Both the position numbers and the translations under genes were made by a program. A stretch of DNA of 24,479 nt from Acidobacteriota bacterium (GTDB lineage Bacteria > Acidobacteriota > Terriglobia > Terriglobales > Acidobacteriaceae), in assembly GCA_021793595.1 (NCBI GenBank), contig JAJYSL010000046.1:1-24479 (forward strand), written 5' to 3'. The notes under the pieces were generated by a model. The model was not told the DNA's origin and ran no database searches. It saw only the letters and a list, made by a program, of their open reading frames with translations. Positions 13,903 to 21,845 of this stretch are shown in pieces (position 1 is the first letter of the stretch; each line of letters begins with the position of its first letter).

Positions 13903-14258
13903 ATCGCTGGTATCAAATTCGCCGTCTGCGCGGCGCGGTAATTCTGATTTTGATTGGGGTGCTGGCGTTGTTGAACCAGTGGAATATTCTGCATTGGAAT
14001 ACCAGCTGGCCGTTGATTCTGATTGTTCTGGGCTTGTTGATGATCTTGGAGCGTGCGGTGTGGACGGCTGACGTTCGTGCCCGGCAGGAAGAGCAGCCCT
14101 ATGCAGCCAGCACGGGTGCCTACAATCCCAGCCAGCCGCGGGGTGGCCCTGCCGGAGCTGCGTCATGGGCTGCGCCTCCACCTTCCAATGTTGGCTCAGG
14201 GCCGTTTATCCAAACGCAGCCGCCCGGGCCGGATGATCCCGGGAGAGAAGGCCGGTAG
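13899..14258 (+). CDS. Short DUF5668/LiaF-like membrane protein
   Basis: This 119-residue protein has two membrane helices near the N-terminus (GAVILILIGVLALLNQWNIL at about 12-31, and TSWPLILIVLGLLMIL at about 35-51), in the LiaF-type N-terminal pattern. A proline/glycine-rich hydrophilic tail follows (about 60-119). It closely resembles the C-terminal part of the preceding gene's product and the N-terminal part of the next one, suggesting duplication within the operon. The start ATGA overlaps the previous stop, and the next ATG lies 4 bp after its TAG. The function is unknown. LiaF-like proteins in Firmicutes modulate envelope-stress signalling. Confidence 0.8.
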   Translation: MNRWYQIRRLRGAVILILIGVLALLNQWNILHWNTSWPLILIVLGLLMILERAVWTADVRARQEEQPYAASTGAYNPSQPRGGPAGAASWAAPPPSNVGSGPFIQTQPPGPDDPGREGR

Positions 14259-14262
14259 TTCG

Positions 14263-15735
14263 ATGGGCATCCCTACGCAAACACCGCCGCCATATCCTCC
14301 GTCGCGCGCCCAGATGAAAGCGCAGCGCGCCCAGTGGAAGATGCAGATGCGAATGCAGCGGGCCGCATATCGTGCTTCGCTTCGCGGAGCGGCGCACCGA
14401 TCGATTCTTGGCCCCCTGCTCCTGGTTGCCATCGGCGTGCTGGCGTTGCTGATGAGGATGCACCGAATCAACGCCGACTATTTCTGGCATTGGTATGGCC
14501 ATTGGTGGCCGCTGCTATTGATTGGCGCAGGTGTCCTGCTGGCGATTGAATCGCTGTTGCTGGCGGGGCAGTCGCGGGTTCGGCTGGGTGGCGGCGCAGT
14601 TTTTCTGGTTCTGCTGCTGGTGCTCGTAGGAATCATCGCAGCGCATAGCCACATCAACTGGCAATCTGTCGGGGAGCAGTTGCGGTTGGGCGACAATGTA
14701 AATCTTGCCGAGATGTTCGGCGATAAGCACCAGGCCAAGGAACAAATTACGCATCAGCTACCGCCTGATGCCGGCATGGTGATCCAGAACGGGCACGGTG
14801 ATGTGATTCTGACCGCCAGCAGTGATGACGAAATGCATCTGACGGTCGACAAAACCGTGTACAGCGGCTCCGACCGCGAGGCGCAACGCGAGCTGGATGC
14901 GCTGGAGCCCTTAATTACATCGGCAGGGAATATCGTCACCATGCATATGCCTTCCGACGACAGTCATGTGGCCGATTTGACGATTGCGTTGCCCGCGACT
15001 GCGCCGGTGCAGGTACGGGTCGAACATGGGGATGTGACGGTCAATGGGCGCAAGGCAGCGGTCATCGTCAACTCCAACCAAGGAGATGTGGAACTGGCCG
15101 GCATCGCAGGCGCAACCCAGGTGGCGATGCATCAAGGTGATTTCACCGGCCGCGACCTGCAGGGAAATTTTGCGATTAGTGGTCGTATGAATGATGTTTC
15201 GTTGTCACAAGTTACGGGGTCCTCTACCTTAACCGGCGACTTTTTCGGCGATGTGCATCTGAACCATCTGGTGGGAACGGTGCACCTGCATTCCAGCCGC
15301 ACGGAGATTCAGGCGGCTCGGCTCGACGGTACGCTCTCACTCAGCGACGGTGATCTGACGATGGAAAATGCCCTTGGTCCCATCCTGGTCAGCACCCGCG
15401 CCATGGACATTTCCCTCAAACATGTCCAGGGCCAGGTCACCGTGAAGAATTCCGACGGCAGCGTCGCCGTCAGCGCGGTCGACCCGATTGCCGCCATGGA
15501 CATCGCAAATCGCAATGGCTCGGTGGATGTCACGCTCCCGGAGAAAGCCAAGTTTTCCGTGCAGGGCGTCGCCGAGAATGGCGAAATCAATTCAGACTTC
15601 AAGCTGTCTCAATCGTCGGCGAATAATCGCGCCATAGCCTCAGGCGAGGTGGACGGAGGCGGCCCGTTGTTACACATCGTTGCCAAACAAGGCGATATCC
15701 ACCTGCGCAAGGCGGGCGGCGACAGCGACGACTAA
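14263..15735 (+). CDS. LiaF-like membrane protein with DUF4097 beta-strand repeat domain
   Basis: The 490-residue product has a basic, methionine/arginine-rich N-terminus and then three hydrophobic helices (about 48-65, 80-100 and 109-127). A long exported domain (about 165-490) follows. It is built of short beta-strands with recurring G-D-V and N-G motifs (VIQNGHGDVILTAS, VEHGDVTVNGRKA, NSNQGDVELAGIAG, QGDIHLRKAG), typical of DUF4097 putative adhesin/beta-helix domains. ATG 14263 is chosen because it lies 4 bp after the upstream stop and starts the domain architecture. The open frame continues back to 14053 inside the previous gene. It is the last gene of the sigma operon, and its proposed role at the outer face of the membrane is inferred from layout alone. 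Confidence 0.83.
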   Translation: MGIPTQTPPPYPPSRAQMKAQRAQWKMQMRMQRAAYRASLRGAAHRSILGPLLLVAIGVLALLMRMHRINADYFWHWYGHWWPLLLIGAGVLLAIESLLLAGQSRVRLGGGAVFLVLLLVLVGIIAAHSHINWQSVGEQLRLGDNVNLAEMFGDKHQAKEQITHQLPPDAGMVIQNGHGDVILTASSDDEMHLTVDKTVYSGSDREAQRELDALEPLITSAGNIVTMHMPSDDSHVADLTIALPATAPVQVRVEHGDVTVNGRKAAVIVNSNQGDVELAGIAGATQVAMHQGDFTGRDLQGNFAISGRMNDVSLSQVTGSSTLTGDFFGDVHLNHLVGTVHLHSSRTEIQAARLDGTLSLSDGDLTMENALGPILVSTRAMDISLKHVQGQVTVKNSDGSVAVSAVDPIAAMDIANRNGSVDVTLPEKAKFSVQGVAENGEINSDFKLSQSSANNRAIASGEVDGGGPLLHIVAKQGDIHLRKAGGDSDD

Positions 15736-15775
15736 GGAGATTGACAGATAGTACGGTTGCAAATGAATGCCAGTG

Positions 15776-15810
15776 ATTCTGAGGTCGTCGCGGCGACCTC
15801 CGTTCAGAAT
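15776..15810. terminator. Hairpin between convergent genes, possible bidirectional terminator or repeat
   Basis: GAGGTCG (15781-15787) pairs with CGACCTC (15794-15800). The outer arms ATTCTGA (15776-15782) and TCAGAAT (15804-15810) also pair if a short bulge is allowed. It sits in the 150-bp gap between the DUF4097 gene and the convergent diguanylate cyclase gene. No long T-run follows, so it may be a repeat element rather than a terminator. Confidence 0.45.
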
Positions 15811-15885
15811 GACTCCTATTGACCATTCGACTCTACGAATCTTGGTTCGGCGTGAGGCGAGCGTTTCCTTGGTGTTGCCCGCGTC

Positions 15886-16941
15886 TTAATTGGTAGGGCC
15901 GGTAGGGAACTGGCCGGCAGCGGCGACTCCATTGCGTGTCGTATTCTTCACGTGGTACATGGCTGCATCCGCGGCGCGGATGACCGCGTGAATGTCCAAG
16001 CCGTCTTCCGGAAAGCTCGACACTCCGAAACTGGCGAGGATGCGCAGATTCAGCCCGGATTCCGGCAGAAACGTGGTCGTCCGCAGCTTGTCCATCAACC
16101 GGTTCGCCAGGTCCAATGCGCGCTGTTTGGACTGATGCGGCATCAGCACCACAAATTCATCGCCGCCGTAGCGATATGCGGATTCAATCAGCCCCAGGCT
16201 GTCTTGCACCATATCGCCGATCTCCGCCAGCAGCTTACTGCCCTTCAAATGACCATAGGTATCGTTGACCATCTTGAAGTGGTCGAGATCGAAAAAGATC
16301 AGGCTGACCGGCTTGCCACTGCGCCGGCTCCGTTCCAGGGAGCGCTCAAGCCGTTCATAGAGATGCCGTGCATTAAACAGGCCGGTGCAATCGTCGGTGA
16401 TGGTGAGTTGCTGGATTTGCTCAAACGCTCGAGCGTTTTGAACGGCGATGGCCGCATAGTCGCAGAGTGCATGGAGGAAAAAAATTTCGTGGTTGTCCAT
16501 GTTCTCCGGATGGCAATTGACCAATTGCAGCACGCCGTATGTTTTATTTCGCACTCGCAGCGGCAGGCAAATGATGGACTCAACCCGGCTGCTGCTCTCC
16601 GGCAGTTCGTCGGCTAAATCGTGACTGTCGGGAACGCTGGTCAAAATCATGGACTCGCCGTGCAGCGCCACCCAGCCTGGGATTCCTTGCCCCAGGGGAA
16701 TGCGTTTGTGGCGCAGCTTTTCCGTTTGTCCGCCGGAGATGACGCCGTAATAGAGCTGGCGATTTTTCTCATCCACGATGAGCAACGACCAGGCTTCCGG
16801 GCTGAAGAACCGCGTCATCTGTTGCATGATGCCGTTCAATATGCCAGTCAGGTCGACAGACGACGTGAGTGCACGCGCGACCTCATGAAAGGTCTGAATC
16901 TCCAGCGAAGGCTCGCCGTCTGGGAAGTGAATCGTTTTCAT
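15886..16941 (-). CDS. GAF-domain diguanylate cyclase
   Basis: The 351-residue protein joins a GAF sensory domain (about 19-173, with LGQGIPGWVALHGESM and ICLPLRVRNKTYGVLQLVN) to a GGDEF domain (about 178-340). The catalytic motif is an intact GGDEF (259-263, within YRYGGDEFVVL). Upstream of it are the DLDHFKMVNDTYGH metal and nucleotide segments, so it should make cyclic di-GMP from two GTP. The RxxD inhibitory site expected five residues before GGDEF is replaced by GLIE, so allosteric product inhibition through that site is unlikely. There is no membrane segment, so it acts in the cytoplasm. AGAAGGGG stands upstream of ATG 16941. It is monocistronic. moaA ends 164 bp upstream on the same strand. 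Confidence 0.93.
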   Translation of the reverse strand: MKTIHFPDGEPSLEIQTFHEVARALTSSVDLTGILNGIMQQMTRFFSPEAWSLLIVDEKNRQLYYGVISGGQTEKLRHKRIPLGQGIPGWVALHGESMILTSVPDSHDLADELPESSSRVESIICLPLRVRNKTYGVLQLVNCHPENMDNHEIFFLHALCDYAAIAVQNARAFEQIQQLTITDDCTGLFNARHLYERLERSLERSRRSGKPVSLIFFDLDHFKMVNDTYGHLKGSKLLAEIGDMVQDSLGLIESAYRYGGDEFVVLMPHQSKQRALDLANRLMDKLRTTTFLPESGLNLRILASFGVSSFPEDGLDIHAVIRAADAAMYHVKNTTRNGVAAAGQFPTGPTN

Positions 16942-17105
16942 CAGCAGAACCCCTTCTATCAGCGTATTCGGTGGACTCGCTACGAGCGTGCCGCGGGTAT
17001 TGTTCGCGATGCAGGGGAGGGAAAAAAGAGAGTCATGACTATTGCAGCATTCTACCCCAGCCAGTGCGAAGCAGAGACTTCCAGCACAGTCATTCGGAAT
17101 CCATT

Positions 17106-18179
17106 CTATCCGCCGATGTGGACCATACTGCGGGAAGGCTTCAGGAAATCCGGCTCCCCAATACGATGCCGAGCTTCTTTGCGATCGACGGTGCGCCAGA
17201 TGAATTCCGCCAGGTCGGTATCGTCTCCGCCGCGTCGCAAGACTCCGTACAAATCATGATCGGATTGCGAAAACAGGCAGGTACGCAGCTTGCCGTCGGA
17301 GGTAAGACGGACCCGGCTGCAATGTCCGCAAAACGGATGCGACACGGGCGCGATGATGCCGATTTCGCCCAGGCCGTCCTGGAATGTGTAGCGCAGGGCT
17401 GTCTCGCTGGCGGTGTTGGCGGCCAGCGGAACCACCGGCTGGAAGGTATTCAGCGTGGTCAGGATTTCCTCCAGGCGAACGACCACCTGCGGCGTCCAGA
17501 CGCGGTCTTCTTCCAGCGGCATAAATTCAATGAAGCGCACGATCACGCCTTCATCGCGGGAGAATTTTGCGAACTCGACGATCTGGTCCTCGTTAAATCC
17601 ACGCAAGAGAACACAATTGACTTTCACTGGATCGAGACCAACACGTTTGGCGGCGCGAACCCCGGCCAGCACTCGATTGAAACTGTCGGGCACGCGCGTG
17701 ATGCGCGCAAATTTGTCGTGATCGATTGCGTCCATGCTTACGGTGATGCGATTCAATCCGGCGTCTTTCAGCGGCTGCGCCAGATCTTGCAGCAAATGCC
17801 CGTTGGTGGTCAGGGCGATGTCGAGCGGTTGGCCCACGCCGGGGGAGAGCCGCGCCCCGTCGGCGGTAAAAGCGGTCCGCATCTGGGCCAGTTCGGAGGT
17901 CATCCCGATCAGGCCCTTGCGTAGGAGTGGTTCGCCACCGGTCAGTCGGACCTTTTCAATACCCAGCTCGACAAACACCCGCACCATGCGGAGGTAATCC
18001 GCAATGGGCAGCTCGGCGTACTGCGCGCCCTCCGTACCGGTGCGGCAGTAGACGCACTTGTAGTTGCAGCGATCGGTGACTGACACGCGCAGGTCTGTAA
18101 TGGCGCGACCATGCTTGTCCGTCAGGCGCGACTGGGCGGATAGAGAGCGAACTCCGGGATGCGTTGTGGTTGCGGCCAT
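17106..18179 (-). CDS. moaA: GTP 3',8-cyclase (molybdenum cofactor biosynthesis protein A)
   Basis: MoaA is a radical-SAM enzyme that, with MoaC, converts GTP to the first molybdopterin precursor. The 357-residue product has the N-terminal C38-x3-C42-x2-C45 cluster motif (DRCNYKCVYC), GGEPLLRKG (SAM binding) and the C-terminal second [4Fe-4S] site C284-x2-C287-x13-C301 (CGHCSRVRLTSDGKLRTC). It ends with the MoaA double glycine (HIGG), important for activity. The N-terminal arginine-rich RVSVTDR is in place. ATG 18179 is chosen over in-frame upstream codons because homology begins there and the upstream part is not conserved. No other moa gene is present in the window. Confidence 0.95.
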   Translation of the reverse strand: MAATTTHPGVRSLSAQSRLTDKHGRAITDLRVSVTDRCNYKCVYCRTGTEGAQYAELPIADYLRMVRVFVELGIEKVRLTGGEPLLRKGLIGMTSELAQMRTAFTADGARLSPGVGQPLDIALTTNGHLLQDLAQPLKDAGLNRITVSMDAIDHDKFARITRVPDSFNRVLAGVRAAKRVGLDPVKVNCVLLRGFNEDQIVEFAKFSRDEGVIVRFIEFMPLEEDRVWTPQVVVRLEEILTTLNTFQPVVPLAANTASETALRYTFQDGLGEIGIIAPVSHPFCGHCSRVRLTSDGKLRTCLFSQSDHDLYGVLRRGGDDTDLAEFIWRTVDRKEARHRIGEPDFLKPSRSMVHIGG

Positions 18180-18302
18180 TTCTCTACCAGTATCGGATGC
18201 GGGAAATGGTTCGCAGGGAACAAGGACGACGAAACCCAGCACACAGACAGAGCCGTCGAGCTTCCTTTCCAATGCGATTCGATGTTGTCTCAAATCGCGG
18301 GA

Positions 18303-18326
18303 GGCATGGCCGTTTCCAGCCATGCC
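18303..18326. other. Perfect 8-bp palindrome upstream of moaA
   Basis: GGCATGGC (18303-18310) and GCCATGCC (18319-18326) form a hairpin with an eight-base loop in the 285-bp gap between moaA and the YcxB-like gene. It could be a terminator for the YcxB-like transcript or an operator. It shows no molybdenum-cofactor riboswitch features that I can recognise. Confidence 0.4.
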
Positions 18327-18464
18327 CTTGGTTCCTGCCTGCTTCCCGCATGCGGAACGCCGCCGCAACCGCCAGGGTATGCCCGGAGGCGGAAGAGGTC
18401 GGAAGACCCTTCCAGTATAGAAGGATTCTCGGCGCGCGAGTACTGGCGAAATCGTCGGGGTACG

Positions 18465-18995
18465 TCAGGCGCAATCCGGCATTTGCATGGCAAGCAACAC
18501 GCGTAGCTCATCCACCTGCTCGGAGGTGAGGCCGCGTTTGGGGACAATGTTGGATAACCTTTGCGGCCCTCGCAAAACAAAAACATTGGATCCCTCTCGC
18601 CAGGATTGGTAGGCGGACCAGGGACGAAACTGAAACATTTTGGCGCGATCTTCAAAGCGAACTCCGTCGGAGTCAACGGAGAGCACACGCGGCATGCGGT
18701 CGATGCGGCGTTCATATCCTTTCTGGGTGGTGGTCGAGCTGAAAAAGATTCGGTATGCGAGGGCCAGAACCAGCAGAAGAAGGAGTCCCCATTTGGTTTC
18801 GCTGCTGATGGATGGATCGAACAAAATCCGCGCCAGAAAAAGCATGCCAATCAGGGCTACCACGCCCAAACGCCATTTTGAAGGATGCAACGATTGTTGC
18901 GTACGGCGGCGTACACTGCCACGCAGCAGCTTGGGAACGGCGAGAACATTTGCCTCCTGCAGTTCTTCCACTGTGATGGGCCCGGCAATTTCCAC
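18465..18995 (-). CDS. YcxB-like membrane protein
   Basis: The 176-residue product has two membrane helices (about 42-58, LGVVALIGMLFLARIL, and 69-84, WGLLLLLVLALAYRIF). A C-terminal cytoplasmic domain (about 100-170) has the YcxB-like pattern: LSVDSDGVRFED, then the FRPWSAYQSWREGSNVFVL core, and IVPKRGL at the end. The function of this family is unknown. The GTG at 18995 has only a weak ribosome binding site, and an alternative GTG at 18974 is possible. The gene lies on the same strand between etfA and moaA, with gaps above 100 bp on both sides, so it may have its own promoter. Confidence 0.8.
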   Translation of the reverse strand: MEIAGPITVEELQEANVLAVPKLLRGSVRRRTQQSLHPSKWRLGVVALIGMLFLARILFDPSISSETKWGLLLLLVLALAYRIFFSSTTTQKGYERRIDRMPRVLSVDSDGVRFEDRAKMFQFRPWSAYQSWREGSNVFVLRGPQRLSNIVPKRGLTSEQVDELRVLLAMQMPDCA

Positions 18996-19119
18996 GGGGT
19001 CAAGGTAACACAGACGGAGTCACAGGCCGTCGTAGTTCCGACGGCCATCCGAAGATGGGTGGGAGATGGCGCTTTCGTCAAGGAATCGCTGCGCGGGAAG
19101 CCACGCTGGTTGGATGCAT

Positions 19120-20115
19120 CTACTCAAGAGAAGCTTTGGCTTTTTTAATCTCTTCAATCAACGGCGGCACCACGTCGAACAAGTTGGCAACCACGCCGAT
19201 GTCGGCAATCTCGAAAATTGGTGCTTCGGCATCTTTATTGATCGCGATAATGGTGCGCGAGCCTTTCATGCCGACAATATGCTGGATCGCTCCGCTGATG
19301 CCAAGCGCGATATACAGTTTGGGTGCAATCGTCTGGCCGGAACTGCCTACCTGCCGATCCAGCGGCAGCCAGCCGGCATCGCAGATCGGTCGCGACGCAG
19401 CGATGTCGCCGCTCAGCAGTTTTGCCAGTTCTTCCGCCATTGCCAGGTTTTTCTGTTCCTTGATGCCGCGTCCAACTGCGACAATGATTTCCGACTGCGA
19501 CAGATCCACCGTCTGCTTGGCTTCTTTGAAGATCTCGTGCGGCTGCACTCGAATCACGTCAACTGGCATGATTACATGGAGGGTTTCGATCGGCGCCGTT
19601 CCCGCTTCCGCCATGTCGCTGCGAAACGCTGCGTTCTGAAATGTCGCCATCCACAGCGGTCCCGCATCGCTGAACGAAACATCCGCAGCAAACTTTCCCT
19701 GGAACATTTGCCGGGTGAAAAGCAGTTTGCCATTTTCGTATTTGTAGCCGATGGCATCCGGGATCACGGTCTTGCCCAGCGCCAGCGCCAGGCGCGGAGC
19801 AAAGTCGCGTACCTGGTAGGTGTGGGGCATCAGCACCAGCTTGGGCTGCTTGCCGGCGAGAAATTCCTTCAGGACATAAACGTAGCCGTCGGAGGTGTAC
19901 GCAGCCAGTTGAGGGCATTCGATGGCATATACTTTTGCGGCTTTCCTGCCTGCCAATTCTTCCGCAATCGCGGCGATGGCGTAGCCCAGCACCGCAATCT
20001 CCACCTGCCAGCCGGTATCTTTGGCGATGGCCTGCGCGGCCGCAATGGTTTCCAAAGAGACGCGATTCAGCTTCGACTGCTGCTGTTCGACGACCACCAG
20101 AATGGTTTCGGGCAT
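19120..20115 (-). CDS. etfA: Electron transfer flavoprotein alpha subunit
   Basis: EtfA pairs with EtfB to form an FAD-carrying heterodimer that moves electrons from acyl-CoA or other dehydrogenases to the quinone pool. The 331-residue product has the N-terminal nucleotide-fold start (ILVVVEQ) and, in the C-terminal FAD domain, the family signature block: RPICDAGWLPLDRQVGSSG, then the LYIALGISGAIQHIVGM stretch, IIAINKDAEAPIF and ADIGVVANLFDVVP. ATG 20115 (MPETIL) is preferred to a TTG three codons upstream. The Shine-Dalgarno is weak. It is the last gene of a minus-strand etfB, small membrane protein, etfA set. Confidence 0.95.
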   Translation of the reverse strand: MPETILVVVEQQQSKLNRVSLETIAAAQAIAKDTGWQVEIAVLGYAIAAIAEELAGRKAAKVYAIECPQLAAYTSDGYVYVLKEFLAGKQPKLVLMPHTYQVRDFAPRLALALGKTVIPDAIGYKYENGKLLFTRQMFQGKFAADVSFSDAGPLWMATFQNAAFRSDMAEAGTAPIETLHVIMPVDVIRVQPHEIFKEAKQTVDLSQSEIIVAVGRGIKEQKNLAMAEELAKLLSGDIAASRPICDAGWLPLDRQVGSSGQTIAPKLYIALGISGAIQHIVGMKGSRTIIAINKDAEAPIFEIADIGVVANLFDVVPPLIEEIKKAKASLE

Positions 20116-20179
20116 AGGGCTCAATTTCGGAAGCTAGAAGCGATCCAAGCCGACGAGCTTGCAGGTAGAGAGACAGCTT

Positions 20180-20458
20180 CTAGTCAAACTCTGGACTGCC
20201 TTTGCGCAGCACGGTACCGACAGTGATGCATATGATCGACAGCGTGCCGGCCAGGATCATGTAGTACCCCATGGGATGAATCCAGCTCGGATCATAGGTG
20301 AAATCCTGGCCCGCCCATACAGTCAGCAACGTAGCCATGATCCCTAGAATTCCGCCCATCACTTGCAGCATCAGGCCACGGAAGCGGCGTCGGTCGAGAG
20401 CGGCCACCTGGTCAGGCGTCAGGTCGCGTTCTTCCGGAGGCAACAACATATTTGGCAT
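20180..20458 (-). CDS. Two-TM membrane protein between etfB and etfA
   Basis: The 92-residue protein has a cytoplasmic N-terminus (MLLPPEERDLTPDQVAALDRR), two membrane helices (about 28-48 and 63-84) and a short periplasmic loop (QDFTYDPSWIHPM). No family is recognised. ATG 20458 is well supported by GGGAG five bases upstream. It lies 72 bp after etfB and 64 bp before etfA on the same strand. This placement suggests a membrane anchor or partner for the flavoprotein, but the sequence shows no cofactor site. Confidence 0.75.
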   Translation of the reverse strand: MPNMLLPPEERDLTPDQVAALDRRRFRGLMLQVMGGILGIMATLLTVWAGQDFTYDPSWIHPMGYYMILAGTLSIICITVGTVLRKGSPEFD

Positions 20459-20530
20459 CGGTTCGGTTCTCCCTTGCACTTCTTCGTCGACGGGGAAGGT
20501 CGGCTTCCCGGCACTATACACGCACCACTA

Positions 20531-21301
20531 TTAAATCACGCGAGCCTCATTGCGAAATACATCCACCAGCTTTTTCGCAATGTCGGCCGGCGAGCCCTGC
20601 AGCATCTCCGTCTTTTTCTGTCTTGTCGGAAGGTACAGGCGCTCAATCGTCTGCAAATTCGTTCCCAGCTTGCCTTCCAGTTCCGCCTTTGTCAACTGCT
20701 GGAGAGGCTTATTTCTGGCCTGTTTAATGCCAAGCAAAGTGGCATAACGCAATTTATTGATTCCACTTTGGATGGTTAGCACACAGGGTAAGGGCACATC
20801 GATCCACTGGTACTGGCCGGCTTCCAGCTCACGCTTCAGGCGCAGGCCGGTGTCGGTTTTTTCGATGCCGATAATGATGGTGGCGTGCGGCCAGCCAAGA
20901 ATCTCTGCCAGCAAAACGCCGGTTTGCGCGAAGCCGTAATCGTCCGACTGCAAACCGGTAAACGCCATGTCGAAGGATTGGCCTTCGATGGCCGCCGCAA
21001 TTGCACGAGCGGTGCTGACGGCATCCATGGAGACAAAGGAATCATCGACCAGATGAATGGCGCGATCGGCGCCTTTCGCCAGCGCTTCGCGCAGCACCTG
21101 CTGCGACCGTGCCGGGCCCACCGTGACGACCACCACTTCGCCGCCGTGCTTTTCTTTCTGGCGCAGGGCTTCTTCCAGCGCGTAGGCGTCCGGCTCGTTC
21201 ACTTCGTAGGAGACGTCTTCGCGAATCCAGGTGCCCTCCGCATTCAGCTTGAGCGGAGCGTCTTTCTGCGGGACCTGCTTAATGCAAACCAGAATTTTCA
21301 T
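20531..21301 (-). CDS. etfB: Electron transfer flavoprotein beta subunit
   Basis: EtfB is the AMP-binding partner of EtfA. The 256-residue product opens with MKILVCIKQVPQKDAPLKLN, has the adenine-nucleotide loop region VTVGPARSQQVLREALAKGADRA and a GLQSDDYGFAQTGVLLAEILGWPHA stretch. It carries the family C-terminal recognition loop VLTIQSGINKLRYATLLGI followed by KQARNKPL. The length is typical. The start ATG 21301 lacks a clear Shine-Dalgarno but agrees with the family N-terminus. The motif usually written DDDSNQTG is here SDDYGFAQTG, so assignment to the canonical acyl-CoA-linked or another ETF subgroup is left open. Confidence 0.94.
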   Translation of the reverse strand: MKILVCIKQVPQKDAPLKLNAEGTWIREDVSYEVNEPDAYALEEALRQKEKHGGEVVVVTVGPARSQQVLREALAKGADRAIHLVDDSFVSMDAVSTARAIAAAIEGQSFDMAFTGLQSDDYGFAQTGVLLAEILGWPHATIIIGIEKTDTGLRLKRELEAGQYQWIDVPLPCVLTIQSGINKLRYATLLGIKQARNKPLQQLTKAELEGKLGTNLQTIERLYLPTRQKKTEMLQGSPADIAKKLVDVFRNEARVI

Positions 21302-21845
21302 GGATTTCGGGCGACTGGGCTAGTGTATCGAAGTGCGCTGACTTTGGTCGAGTGGGAAAACGACGAAGCGGCTAGACACGTTTGCTAGTTTTGCGAGTCG
21401 AACATTTCGTATTCGACAAACCGCTTTTGAATCGCTGTGGAGTCAAGCAACTTCAATTCAACTCTTTGTACAAACTCTCGCGCTCGAGCTGTGAAATTCG
21501 ACGGTGCGATGAACATGCTTTTCACTGCGTTGTTCGCCGTGACCGCTCCGTAGAAAGCTCCTACAGTGGGCGCTCCAACTGCGTATGGGATGCGAATCGT
21601 TTTCGCTTAAACAAATAGCGTCCCCCCGTAGATTGGCTTATTGTCTGTGTGAACCCCCCATTCGAGAGTTACTTGTTGCGGCGGCGGTGTTTGTCTGAAA
21701 CAGGCCAGTCCTGCACCACCACACCGCATCTCGAAGCGAACAATCGATCCTGGTTGTAAGCGCCGTCACATGCCGTATTCGCTTCCCCGATGTAGAATTC
21801 GGCACATCGCGTATATCCTCTGGATTCAGGCGGCAGCAGTCATCC
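21302..21845. other. Divergent intergenic region between etfB and the carbamoyltransferase gene
   Basis: No gene is supported in this 544-bp gap. A short open frame at 21382-21618 has no recognisable content or ribosome binding site. It holds weak promoter-like boxes (see 21322) and three small inverted repeats: GTCGAA/TTCGAC (21397-21417), GCGAA/TTCGC (21592-21606), and TGTTT-GTCTG-AAACA near 21690. None is long enough to name. Confidence 0.5.
21322..21351 (-). promoter_or_regulatory. Possible etfB promoter
   Basis: On the minus strand TCGACC (21346-21351) and TACACT (21322-21327) are 18 bp apart, placing the start of transcription near 21315 and leaving a short leader before etfB. The match is modest. 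Confidence 0.35.

Noticed and set aside
18180..18464. Molybdenum-cofactor riboswitch upstream of moaA
   Set aside because: Only one simple hairpin is visible, and I cannot see the conserved multi-stem Moco motif.
19066..20226. 386-codon plus-strand frame
   Set aside because: It is antisense to etfA and is a compositional shadow.
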